Assembly: GCA_913057135.1 (NCBI GenBank)
Contig: CAJXNM010000009.1
Coordinates: 1 to 64,000 of the forward strand
Direction: 5' to 3'
Length of the DNA: 64,000 nt
DNA from: an uncultured Halieaceae bacterium
GTDB lineage: Bacteria > Pseudomonadota > Gammaproteobacteria > Pseudomonadales > Halieaceae
The translations under genes were made by a program, and so were the position numbers. Within the stretch, counting starts at the first letter, position 1. Each line of letters starts with the position of its first letter. The notes beneath the pieces were generated by a model. The model made no database searches and was not told where the DNA came from. It worked only from the letters and a program-made list of their open reading frames with translations. Below are positions 56,205 to 64,000 of the stretch, in pieces.

Positions 56205-56233
56205 CAATAAGGCATCAGTCTGCGGGAGTTTTC

Positions 56234-58276
56234 ATGAAGCTACAGAGTTACATTGCCGGTGCTTGGGTCGAGGGCGCAGGTCAAGGCAGGCAGGTTGTTG
56301 ATGCGGTTCATGGTGAGCCCGTGTGCACTGTTACTAGCGATGGCATCAACATGGCGGAAGCAGTGCGCTATGCACGGGACATAGGCGGCAGCGGCTTGCG
56401 TGCTATGACGTTTCACGAGCGTGCTGCGGCTTTGAAAGCCATTGCAAAGCACCTCATGGAAAAGAAGGAAGATTTTTATCAGCTGTCGTTCAAAACCGGT
56501 GCTACCCGAGCGGATTCCTGGCCCGATATTGAGGGCGGTATAGGGACCGTATTCAGCTATGCCAGTCTCGTTACCCGTGAGTTACCCAACGACGTGGTGC
56601 TGGTAGAAGGGGACATGGAGCGGCTGTCTCGAAATGGCAGCTTTGTTGGTCGTCATATTCTCACACCAAAGGTGGGTGTGGCGGTGCACATCAACGCCTA
56701 CAATTTCCCAGTCTGGGGTATGTTGGAAAAAATAGCGCCCAGCCTCGCTGCGGGTATGCCCGTTATCGTTAAGCCGGCTACACCTACGGCCTATCTCACC
56801 CAAGCGGTGGTCAAAGAAATGCTCAGTGTCGGTACGCTACCCGAGGGGGCTATTCAGCTCATATGCGGTAGTGCAGGGGATTTGCTCGACCATCTTAATG
56901 AGCAGGATGTCGTTACCTTTACCGGCTCGGCTAGTACCGGTCAGGCGCTGCGTAACCACCCTAATCTCATCGCTAACAGTGTGCCTTTCACGATGGAGGC
57001 GGATTCTTTGAACTGCGCCATTCTCGGTCAATCGGTGCGACCCGATGACGAGGAGTTCGCGCTTTTCATCAAGGAAGTTGCTAAGGAGATGACGTTCAAG
57101 GCGGGACAGAAATGTACTGCCATTCGTCGGATTATCGTGCCAGAGGAGTCTATTGATGCGGTCGTCGATGCATTGTCGGTACGACTGGCTAAGATGACTC
57201 TGGGGGATCCGACTCAGGAGGGCGTTCGTTTGGGGGCCTTGGTCAGTGCAGAGCAGGCTGATGATGTTCGCTCGAAGGTCGCTGAACTGACCTCCGAGGC
57301 GACGATCGCTTACGGTAGTGATCAGGCTATGCCGTTAGTGGGTTTGGAGAGTAATGCTGGCGCATTTTATCCGGCCACACTACTGCGTTGTGAGAATCCC
57401 CTTGAGGCCGAGAAAATCCACAGTGTTGAAGCCTTTGGTCCGGTAGCCACCGTCATGCCTTACAGTAACCTCGGAGATGCAGTGACGATCGCGCGCTTGG
57501 GTAAGGGCTCTCTGGTCGGCTCTGTCTACACTTATGACGATGTGGAGGCGCGAACGATTATTTTGGGCACTGCGCCGTGGCATGGTCGTATGTTGGTGCT
57601 CAATCGTGATTGTGCGGGCGAGTCTACAGGTCACGGCTCCCCGCTCGCGAATTTAGTGCATGGCGGCCCTGGTCGAGCGGGTGGTGGCGAGGAATTGGGC
57701 GGTGTACGTGCAATCAAACATTATATGCAGCGTACCGCTATCCAGGGCTCACCCACCACATTGATGGCTATAACAAACGAATATCATGCGGGTGCGCGCG
57801 AGAAGCACGACGTGGTGCATCCCTTCAAAAAATACTTCGAGCAGCTTGCTATTGGTGAAACGTTAGTCACCCATCGTCGAACGGTGACAGAGGCGGATAT
57901 CGTCAACTTTGGCTGTATCAGTGGCGACCATTTTTATGCGCATTTTGACGATATCGCGGCCAAAGACTCATTTTTTGGACAGCGTGTTGCGCATGGCTAT
58001 TTTGTGTTGTCGGCTGCTGCGGGCATGTTTGTTGACCCAAATCCTGGGCCGGTAATAGCTAACTACGGATTGGAAAACTTGCGTTTTGTTGAGCCGGTTC
58101 CTGCTGGAACAACCATCCAAGCCAAACTCACCGTTAAGCGCAAAATTAAGAAGGCCCGCCGCGGTGATGATAAGCCGAACGGCGTGGTGGTTTGGGCAGT
58201 CGAAGTGAGTAATCAAAATCAGGAATTGGTGGCGGTCTACGACATTCTGACGCTTGTCGAACGACAAGAGGACTGA
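56234..58276 (+). CDS. paaZ: Bifunctional oxepin-CoA hydrolase / semialdehyde dehydrogenase
   Basis: 680 residues, like E. coli PaaZ (681). The N-terminal aldehyde dehydrogenase domain (about 1-520) has [40 protein letters not shown] and [12 protein letters not shown] with the catalytic Cys. The C-terminal MaoC-type hydratase domain (about 540-675) has [17 protein letters not shown] with the Asp/His pair. It hydrolyses the oxepin ring and oxidises the resulting aldehyde. The stop overlaps the paaG start (TGATG). Confidence 0.96.
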   Translation: MKLQSYIAGAWVEGAGQGRQVVDAVHGEPVCTVTSDGINMAEAVRYARDIGGSGLRAMTFHERAAALKAIAKHLMEKKEDFYQLSFKTGATRADSWPDIEGGIGTVFSYASLVTRELPNDVVLVEGDMERLSRNGSFVGRHILTPKVGVAVHINAYNFPVWGMLEKIAPSLAAGMPVIVKPATPTAYLTQAVVKEMLSVGTLPEGAIQLICGSAGDLLDHLNEQDVVTFTGSASTGQALRNHPNLIANSVPFTMEADSLNCAILGQSVRPDDEEFALFIKEVAKEMTFKAGQKCTAIRRIIVPEESIDAVVDALSVRLAKMTLGDPTQEGVRLGALVSAEQADDVRSKVAELTSEATIAYGSDQAMPLVGLESNAGAFYPATLLRCENPLEAEKIHSVEAFGPVATVMPYSNLGDAVTIARLGKGSLVGSVYTYDDVEARTIILGTAPWHGRMLVLNRDCAGESTGHGSPLANLVHGGPGRAGGGEELGGVRAIKHYMQRTAIQGSPTTLMAITNEYHAGAREKHDVVHPFKKYFEQLAIGETLVTHRRTVTEADIVNFGCISGDHFYAHFDDIAAKDSFFGQRVAHGYFVLSAAAGMFVDPNPGPVIANYGLENLRFVEPVPAGTTIQAKLTVKRKIKKARRGDDKPNGVVVWAVEVSNQNQELVAVYDILTLVERQED

Positions 58277-59067
58277 TGGTGAGCTACGAGAGTATTTTAT
58301 TTGATGTTGAGGATAGCGTTGCGTGCTTGACGTTGAATCGCCCTGATAGCCTCAACAGCTTTACAGCCAGTATGCATGCCGAGGTTGCCGAGGTGCTCGG
58401 GCGTGCCGCCGAGGATGCGACGATCAGAGCTGTAGTGATTACAGGTGCGGGGCGAGGATTTTGTGCTGGTCAAGACCTCAACGATCGCAATGTCGCACCG
58501 GGTGAGCGTGTCGATTTAGGTGCATCGGTAGAGGCCTTTTATAATCCTCTCATACGTCGCATCACGTCGATGGAAAAGCCCGTCTTGTGCGCAGTCAACG
58601 GTGTTGCCGCCGGTGCCGGCGCTAACATTGCCTTAGCCTGTGATTTGGTATTCGCAGCGCGCTCCGCAAAGTTTGTCGAGTCATTTGCCATGTTGGGGCT
58701 CATACCCGATTCCGGTGGCACCTGGCACCTGCCGCGATTGGTGGGTATGGCTAGGGCAAAAGGGATGGCAATGCTCATGCCCAAAATTTCCGCCGATCAA
58801 GCGAAGGAGTGGGGTTTGATTTGGGAGGTCGTTGATGACGATGACCTAATGACCACCGTGATGGGCTTGGCCAGACACCTGGCGACCCAGCCAACCAAGG
58901 GGTTTGGGTACACCAAGCAGGCGTTTTCGGCGTCGATGACTAACTCCCTCGATGAGCAGCTGGAATTAGAGAAGGAGCTCATGCGAGTGGCGGGTTTTAC
59001 CGATGACTACGCTGAGGGGGTAAAGGCGTTTTTGGAAAAACGCCCCCCCGTTTATAAGGGGCGATAA
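58276..59067 (+). CDS. paaG: 1,2-epoxyphenylacetyl-CoA isomerase
   Basis: 263-residue crotonase-fold isomerase. TGAGRGFCAGQDLNDRNV, VNGVAAGAGANIALACD and LIPDSGGTWHLPRLVG match E. coli PaaG closely, including the Asp in the IPDSGG loop used as active acid/base. It turns the epoxide of phenylacetyl-CoA into oxepin-CoA. The stop overlaps paaI (TAATG). Confidence 0.95.
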   Translation: MVSYESILFDVEDSVACLTLNRPDSLNSFTASMHAEVAEVLGRAAEDATIRAVVITGAGRGFCAGQDLNDRNVAPGERVDLGASVEAFYNPLIRRITSMEKPVLCAVNGVAAGAGANIALACDLVFAARSAKFVESFAMLGLIPDSGGTWHLPRLVGMARAKGMAMLMPKISADQAKEWGLIWEVVDDDDLMTTVMGLARHLATQPTKGFGYTKQAFSASMTNSLDEQLELEKELMRVAGFTDDYAEGVKAFLEKRPPVYKGR

Positions 59068-59540
59068 TGAGTGACGCTCACCAAGACACGGCGGATGGTG
59101 TTAACGCTGATCGTATTGCCAAGGCTGCCGGTGATGCCATGTGGGCCGATGATCGCGCCACTCAGGGTATGGGTATGACACTGGTGTCGGTCACCGCGGG
59201 CCGCGCCGAAATCACGATGCCTGTCCGTGAAGATATGGTCAACGGTCACCAAATTTGTCACGGGGGGTTCATTTTTGCCCTTGCTGATAGTGCCTTCGCA
59301 TTCGCCTGCAATAGCCGCAATTTGGTCACCGTGGCTTCCGGAGCGCGAATCGACTTCCTGCGACCTGCAAAGCTAGGCGATGTCCTAACCGCTGTATCTT
59401 CGGCGGTGCATCAGGGCAAACGCACGGGTATTTATGATTCGGTGGTGACTAACCAGAAGGGCACTATCATCGCCCAATTCCGCGGTAATTCCGCCACCAT
59501 TGGCGGGGCACTGACCCACATTAAGGAGGAGCAGGCGTGA
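59067..59540 (+). CDS. paaI: PaaI hotdog-fold thioesterase
   Basis: 157-residue acyl-CoA thioesterase. VNGHQICHGGFIFALADSAFAFA is the PaaI hotdog motif with the catalytic Asp in LADS. It hydrolyses dead-end hydroxyphenylacetyl-CoA esters and returns CoA. It overlaps paaJ by GTGA. Confidence 0.94.
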   Translation: MSDAHQDTADGVNADRIAKAAGDAMWADDRATQGMGMTLVSVTAGRAEITMPVREDMVNGHQICHGGFIFALADSAFAFACNSRNLVTVASGARIDFLRPAKLGDVLTAVSSAVHQGKRTGIYDSVVTNQKGTIIAQFRGNSATIGGALTHIKEEQA

Positions 59541-60742
59541 GCAAGGTCTTCATCTGCGACGCGATTCGTACCCCTGTAGGCCGCTACGGTGGTAGTTTGT
59601 CCATGGTCCGAACTGATGACCTTGGCGCCATCCCGATGCGTGCACTGGTGGCACGCAATCCACAGGTTGACTGGAGTAAAGTTGACGATATTTGGTATGG
59701 CTGTGCCAACCAGGCGGGTGAAGATAATCGCAATGTCGGGCGAATGAGTGCGCTGCTAGCAGGGCTGCCTGAGTCTGTGCCTGCTGTTACTGTGAATCGG
59801 CTCTGCGGTTCTGGCATGGATGCAATTGGTTCGGCAGCCCGGGCGGTTAAGGCGGGTGAAATTGAATTGGCCATCGCCGGTGGTGTTGAATCCATGAGTC
59901 GAGCACCCTTTGTTTTTGGGAAAGGTAGCTCGGCTTTTGATCGCAATATCGAGACCTATGACACAACCATCGGTTGGCGCTTTATCAATCCTATGTTCAA
60001 GAAGCAGTGGGGCACTGACTCCATGCCTGAAACCGCAGAAAACGTCGCTGAACAGTTCGGTATTGAGCGTGCGGCGCAGGATGCCTTCGCTTTGCGCTCC
60101 CATGAGCGCGCGCTGGCAGCACAGGACGCCGGGTACCTCTCGGAGGAAATCACACCGGTTATGGTCCCCCAGCGAAAAGCAGATCCTATCTGTGTCGATA
60201 GCGATGAGGGACCTCGACGCGGCACTTCCTTAGACGTGCTTGGCAAGTTACCGACGCCTTTTCGTGAGGGGGGCAGTGTTACCGCGGGCAATGCATCCAG
60301 TGTCAATGATGGCGCCTGTGCGCTGTTGATTGCCTCAGAAGCCGCTGCCGACGCGCAGGGCCTGACGCCGAAGGCGCGGGTAGTGGCCATGGCGACTAGT
60401 GGGCTGGAGCCGAGGATTATGGGGTACGGTCCCTTTGAAGCAACCAACAAGGTCTTGCGGGTTGCGGGGCTGACGCTTGAGCAGATGGATGTCATTGAGC
60501 TCAATGAAGCGTTTGCAGCTCAGGGTTTGGCGGTTATGCGGGCCTTGGGATTACCCGACGACGCCGAGCATGTGAACCCCAACGGGGGTGCGATTTCTAT
60601 CGGCCATCCCTTGGGTATGAGCGGGGCCCGTTTAGTAACGACAGCTACGTATGAACTGCATCGTCGCGGTGGACGCTACGCGCTTTGCACGATGTGTATT
60701 GGGGTGGGGCAGGGTATCGCACTCATCATTGAGCGTGTCTGA
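59537..60742 (+). CDS. paaJ: 3-oxoadipyl-CoA/3-oxo-5,6-dehydrosuberyl-CoA thiolase
   Basis: 401-residue thiolase with the full catalytic set: Cys in NRLCGSG, His in [12 protein letters not shown], Cys in [10 protein letters not shown]. It starts at GTG, overlapping the paaI stop; AAGGAGG precedes it. It cleaves the beta-keto intermediates to acetyl-CoA and succinyl-CoA. In contrast to the protein at 29668, nothing is lost here. Confidence 0.94.
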   Translation: MSKVFICDAIRTPVGRYGGSLSMVRTDDLGAIPMRALVARNPQVDWSKVDDIWYGCANQAGEDNRNVGRMSALLAGLPESVPAVTVNRLCGSGMDAIGSAARAVKAGEIELAIAGGVESMSRAPFVFGKGSSAFDRNIETYDTTIGWRFINPMFKKQWGTDSMPETAENVAEQFGIERAAQDAFALRSHERALAAQDAGYLSEEITPVMVPQRKADPICVDSDEGPRRGTSLDVLGKLPTPFREGGSVTAGNASSVNDGACALLIASEAAADAQGLTPKARVVAMATSGLEPRIMGYGPFEATNKVLRVAGLTLEQMDVIELNEAFAAQGLAVMRALGLPDDAEHVNPNGGAISIGHPLGMSGARLVTTATYELHRRGGRYALCTMCIGVGQGIALIIERV

Positions 60743-60765
60743 TTAACAACTAACTTGCGTGGAGC

Positions 60766-61728
60766 ATGAACATGAATGACAACATTGTCGCACTGCCGAG
60801 TGAAGAGAAGTTTCAAGCCCGGATTGATGCTGAAGAAAAAATAGAGCCCAAGGACTGGATGCCGGAGAAGTATCGTCAAAATTTGATCCGACAAATTTCT
60901 CAGCATGCACATTCAGAGGTTATTGGTGAACAACCGGAAGGTAATTGGATTACCCGCGCGCCTACGCTAGAGCGTAAAGCCATTCTCTTGGCCAAAGTGC
61001 AAGATGAAGCTGGGCATGGTTTGTACCTATACTCAGCGGCAGAAACCCTTGGTATTACCCGTGAAGAAATGATTGATCGTCTGCACAAGGGAATAAGTAA
61101 ATACGCATCGATTTTTAACTATCCGTCCCTTACTTGGGCAGATATAGGCGCCATCGGTTGGCTGGTCGATAGTGCCGCTATTGTCAATCAGGTGTCTCTG
61201 CAGAATACCTCTTACGGTCCCTATGCCCGAGCCATGGTGCGCATCTGCAAAGAGGAAAGTTTTCATCAGCGTCAGGGCTACAACATTATGATGGTGTTGA
61301 TGCAGGGATCTGAAGAGCAGCGTGCAATGGCGCAAGACTCTCTCAATCGTTGGTGGTGGCCTGCTCTGATGATGTTTGGACCTCATGACGGTGAATCTGC
61401 GCACAGCGCTCAAAGCATGAAGTGGAAAATTAAGCGCCGTAGTAATGACGATTTGCGTCAGCAGTATGTTGATCAGGCGGTTCAGCAGGCTCATGCCATT
61501 GGTTTGGAAATCCCAGATCCGGATCTTAAATGGAACGAGGATCGTGGCCACTATGATTTTGGCGAAATTGATTGGGATGAGTTCGAGCGGGTGATTTCTG
61601 GTGATGGGCTCTGTAATCGTCAACGCATCGCGCACCATATAAAGGCCCACGAGGACGGTGCTTGGGTACGCGAAGCGATGGCAGCTTATGACAGCAAGCG
61701 TCGCGCTCGCGCGACCGATGTTGCCTGA
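60766..61728 (+). CDS. paaA: Phenylacetyl-CoA epoxidase, catalytic subunit A
   Basis: 320-residue di-iron subunit. [20 protein letters not shown] and [15 protein letters not shown] contain the E-x2-H motifs of bacterial multicomponent monooxygenase-type iron sites. PaaA epoxidises the ring with O2. Two Met codons 6 bp apart at the start; 60766 is chosen. It opens the paaA-E part, 23 bp after paaJ. Confidence 0.96.
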   Translation: MNMNDNIVALPSEEKFQARIDAEEKIEPKDWMPEKYRQNLIRQISQHAHSEVIGEQPEGNWITRAPTLERKAILLAKVQDEAGHGLYLYSAAETLGITREEMIDRLHKGISKYASIFNYPSLTWADIGAIGWLVDSAAIVNQVSLQNTSYGPYARAMVRICKEESFHQRQGYNIMMVLMQGSEEQRAMAQDSLNRWWWPALMMFGPHDGESAHSAQSMKWKIKRRSNDDLRQQYVDQAVQQAHAIGLEIPDPDLKWNEDRGHYDFGEIDWDEFERVISGDGLCNRQRIAHHIKAHEDGAWVREAMAAYDSKRRARATDVA

Positions 61729-61753
61729 TTATTCTGCTACGGGACACGTATAA

Positions 61754-62038
61754 ATGTCAGATCATCTTCAGCTTTACGAAGTTTTTATTCGGTCACGTCG
61801 GGGCCTGGATCATAAGCACGTTGGTAGCTTACACGCAGACGACCCTGAGCAGGCCCTTGAGTACGCCCGAGACGTCTACACACGCCGAGGTGAGGGGGTC
61901 AGTATTTGGGTGGTTGCTTCCCGTGATATCACGGCCTCTCAAGAGTCAGATTGTGAGAGTTTCTATGACCCGCTAGATGATAAACCCTATCGGCATGCCG
62001 CCATGTACGAACTGCCAGAGGGGGTGGATAGTCTGTGA
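61754..62038 (+). CDS. paaB: Phenylacetyl-CoA epoxidase subunit B
   Basis: 94-residue subunit that bridges the epoxidase. YEVFIRSRRGLDHKHVGSLHADD and YTRRGEGVSIWVV are characteristic. It overlaps paaC at the stop (GTGA). Confidence 0.96.
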   Translation: MSDHLQLYEVFIRSRRGLDHKHVGSLHADDPEQALEYARDVYTRRGEGVSIWVVASRDITASQESDCESFYDPLDDKPYRHAAMYELPEGVDSL

Positions 62039-62793
62039 GCGATAATGCACACATTGCCAAATATGTACTGCGCTTGGCAGATGACGCCCTGGTACTTGGG
62101 CATCGATTGTCAGAATGGACCAGCCGAGCGCCGTTTTTGGAAGAGGATCTAGCCCTCACCAATGTGGCCCTCGATTTCGTTGGCCGTGCTCGGATGTACT
62201 ATCAATATGCCGCAGAGTTGACGGGTGGCGGTGCCACCGAAGATACCTTTGCTTACACCCGTGATGCGCGCGAATTCAGCAATTTGTTGCTGTGCGAATT
62301 ACCCCGCGGTGATTTTGCGTTTAGCGTTGTCCGCCAGTTTCTCTATGATGCTTTTGCCCTTCCGTTCCTGCGTGAGTTAAAGGGCAGTTCTGATCAAAGG
62401 CTGGCGGGTATTGCGGCAAAGGCCGAAAAAGAGAGCACGTACCATCTGCGACGAGGCAAAGAGTGGGTGCTGCGCTTGGGTGATGGGACTACCGAGAGTC
62501 ATCAGCGTATGCGTCAGGCCCTCGATGAATTGTGGGGTTACACCCATGAATTGTTTGAGGTTGATGCCCTAGAAGAAGCGTTGATTGCAGAGGGTATAGC
62601 GGTCGATCCGCGCACTATCCGAGATGAATGGCAGCAGACGGTGACGTCTGTTCTGATACAAGCGACTTTGCCTGTCCCGGAGTCCAGTTGGTCAGTACAG
62701 GGTGGCCGTACAGGTTATCACACCGAGAGTCTCGGCTACCTATTGGCAGAGCTGCAGTTCATGCAGCGCGCTTACCCCGGCTTACGTTGGTAA
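62035..62793 (+). CDS. paaC: Phenylacetyl-CoA epoxidase structural subunit C
   Basis: 252-residue ferritin-like subunit pairing with PaaA. YVLRLADDALVLGHRLSEWTSRAPFLEEDLAL and KAEKESTYHLRRGKEWVLRLGDG are typical of PaaC, which has lost the iron. Starts at GTG overlapping the paaB stop. Confidence 0.95.
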   Translation: MSDNAHIAKYVLRLADDALVLGHRLSEWTSRAPFLEEDLALTNVALDFVGRARMYYQYAAELTGGGATEDTFAYTRDAREFSNLLLCELPRGDFAFSVVRQFLYDAFALPFLRELKGSSDQRLAGIAAKAEKESTYHLRRGKEWVLRLGDGTTESHQRMRQALDELWGYTHELFEVDALEEALIAEGIAVDPRTIRDEWQQTVTSVLIQATLPVPESSWSVQGGRTGYHTESLGYLLAELQFMQRAYPGLRW

Positions 62794-62810
62794 GGCTTGA
62801 GGTTTTTGGC

Positions 62811-63326
62811 GTGCCAAACGCAGACCTGATTCCATTGTTACCCGAGGAGGAGCTTGCAAGGCGCACTCGCCGGGCAGAATCACCTCACCCAGAGCTCTGG
62901 TCTATTCTCGATGGGGTGATGGACCCAGAAATTCCCGTCATTACTCTGTACGAGCTCGGTGTTTTGCAGGATGTATACCTCGATGATGATGGCGTTCATT
63001 TGGTGATGACACCGACGTATATCGGTTGTCCTGCGATGGGTGTCATGGAAGAGGACGCACGAGCTGCTTTGGCTGCGGCAGGTTACACAACGGTGACCGT
63101 TGAGATGCGACTTGCGCCGGCTTGGACTACCGCATGGTTAACGCCTGAAAGCCGTCGTAAGATGGCTGAGTATGGTGTTGCCGCACCTTCGGGCGAGAAT
63201 ATTCAGTGCCCCCAGTGCCGCAGCGAAGCGGTCGTCATTATTAGCGAGTTCGGCTCCACTGCCTGCAAGGCCCTTTATCGCTGCCAGAGCTGTAGTGAAC
63301 CGTTTGATCTGTTTAAGGCGATCTAA
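62811..63326 (+). CDS. paaD: Phenylacetyl-CoA epoxidase assembly protein PaaD
   Basis: 171 residues. A DUF59/MIP18 domain with LDGVMDPEIPVITLYELGVL is followed by a zinc-binding tail, CPQC and CQSC. It is an iron-sulfur or di-iron maturation factor. The GTG at 62811 is preferred: the frame runs back to 62628, but that overlaps paaC. GAGG stands 9 bases upstream. Confidence 0.92.
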   Translation: MPNADLIPLLPEEELARRTRRAESPHPELWSILDGVMDPEIPVITLYELGVLQDVYLDDDGVHLVMTPTYIGCPAMGVMEEDARAALAAAGYTTVTVEMRLAPAWTTAWLTPESRRKMAEYGVAAPSGENIQCPQCRSEAVVIISEFGSTACKALYRCQSCSEPFDLFKAI

Positions 63327-63328
63327 TC

Positions 63329-64000
63329 ATGTCGATATCTACTTATTACCCACTCACCGTGTCCAAGGTCTCGCCAGAGACCGATCAAGCCATTTGTATT
63401 GGGTTTGAGGTCCCCGATGATCTTCGGGACACCTTTGCTTTTAAACCAGGTCAGTATCTGACCTTGCGTGCAGACATCGATGGTGAGCGCGTAAGCCGGT
63501 CTTATTCTATTTGCGTCGGTCCAGGGCGAGATGCGCTCAGCGTTGCCATTAAGCGCGTTGACGGCGGCATTTTTTCTAATTACGCCAATGACTGTTTAAA
63601 GCCAGGGATAACCCTCGATGTGATGCCACCACAGGGCCACTTTTCCGTAAATATTCAGCCTAACAATGGGCGCAACTATTTGTTTATCGCCGCGGGTTCG
63701 GGTATTACTCCCATCATGTCTAACATTGAAGCGGTACTCGAGCAGGAACCGCAGAGTCGAGTAACGCTGCTTTACGGGAACCAGCGCACTGCTACCATCA
63801 TGTTTCGACAGACTCTGTCGTTTCTGAAAAACCGTTACTTAGAGCGCTTCAACTGGATTAATATTCTGAGCAAAGAGTCTCAAGATGCCCCACTTCTCAA
63901 CGGGCGTATCAATAATCGGAAAGGTGCTGAGCTCAATGGTAAAGTGTTACAACTCAGTAGCTTCGATTTGTTCCTGTTGTGTGGTCCCGAGTCGATGATT
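63329..64000 (+). CDS. paaE: Phenylacetyl-CoA epoxidase reductase PaaE, cut by window end
   Basis: First 224 residues are seen. The FAD domain carries SRSYSICVG (R-x-Y-S) and the NAD domain AGSGITPIMS and LLCGPESMI. PaaE also has a C-terminal plant-type 2Fe-2S ferredoxin domain, which lies past base 64000. It passes electrons from NADPH to PaaA. It might also serve the Rieske oxygenase, which lacks its own reductase here, but nothing in the sequence shows that. Confidence 0.94.
   Translation, partial: MSISTYYPLTVSKVSPETDQAICIGFEVPDDLRDTFAFKPGQYLTLRADIDGERVSRSYSICVGPGRDALSVAIKRVDGGIFSNYANDCLKPGITLDVMPPQGHFSVNIQPNNGRNYLFIAAGSGITPIMSNIEAVLEQEPQSRVTLLYGNQRTATIMFRQTLSFLKNRYLERFNWINILSKESQDAPLLNGRINNRKGAELNGKVLQLSSFDLFLLCGPESMI

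Overview
The window is a stretch of a gammaproteobacterial chromosome, probably from a free-living marine aerobe. The basis is the gene content: three TonB-dependent receptors of the TIGR/CirA type, a lipoprotein-rich periplasm, a Paa phenylacetyl-CoA pathway and a homoprotocatechuate meta-cleavage pathway in close operons with ATGA/TGATG overlaps. I cannot name the species. No RNA gene, CRISPR array, insertion sequence or origin was seen.

Layout. Bases 1-825 hold, on the minus strand, an open frame without a start codon that resembles the N-terminal part of a large SF1-helicase-like protein. It abuts, head to tail at about 790-810, the 3' stub of an Oar-like TonB receptor (802-1044); both are broken at the same place, so this is an insertion edge, a rearrangement or an assembly join. 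Bases 1.2-21 kb are mixed housekeeping and accessory genes: Tex, an S1/P1 nuclease, an ACS-type MFS carrier, MetY, a CNT nucleoside carrier, a 2-oxoglutarate oxygenase, a nitroreductase, a DMT permease (apparently CTG-started), a rhodanese lipoprotein, a PLC/P1-like protein, AzlCD, an OmpA-like protein, a saccharopine-dehydrogenase-like oxidoreductase, two small lipoproteins, GNAT and MBL proteins, and a beta-helix/diheme cytochrome pair. Bases 21.4-24.5 kb are a three-gene operon in which a STAS protein precedes a fused binding-protein/permease and an ABC ATPase carrying an extra C-terminal domain that looks like a worn RsbW-type ATPase fold.

Bases 26.4-63.9 kb form one long aromatic-catabolism island. 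A minus-strand operon (32.5 to 26.4 kb) has an acyl-CoA ligase, a thiolase-fold protein lacking all thiolase catalytic residues, a DUF35 partner, an SDR and a two-subunit Rieske oxygenase. Next comes hpaI-hpaH-hpaF-hpaD-hpaE (33.5-37.8 kb), an AraC regulator, TonB receptor 1, an HpaG-like FAH hydrolase and TonB receptor 2. Then follow a lipoprotein arylsulfatase, PaaX, PaaK, TonB receptor 3, a penicillin G acylase, a lipoprotein amidase, and paaZ-G-I-J-A-B-C-D-E, with paaE cut by the window end.

How it may work together (inference): phenylacetylated or sulfated aromatic conjugates are taken in by dedicated TonB receptors, cleaved by membrane-anchored acylase, amidase and sulfatase, and the released phenylacetate is activated by PaaK and degraded by Paa enzymes. 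Dihydroxyphenylacetate goes through the Hpa branch. Three copies of one palindrome, GGTAACrCGTTA, lie 58-80 bp before hpaE, the FAH gene and TonB receptor 2, suggesting one shared regulator for that branch.
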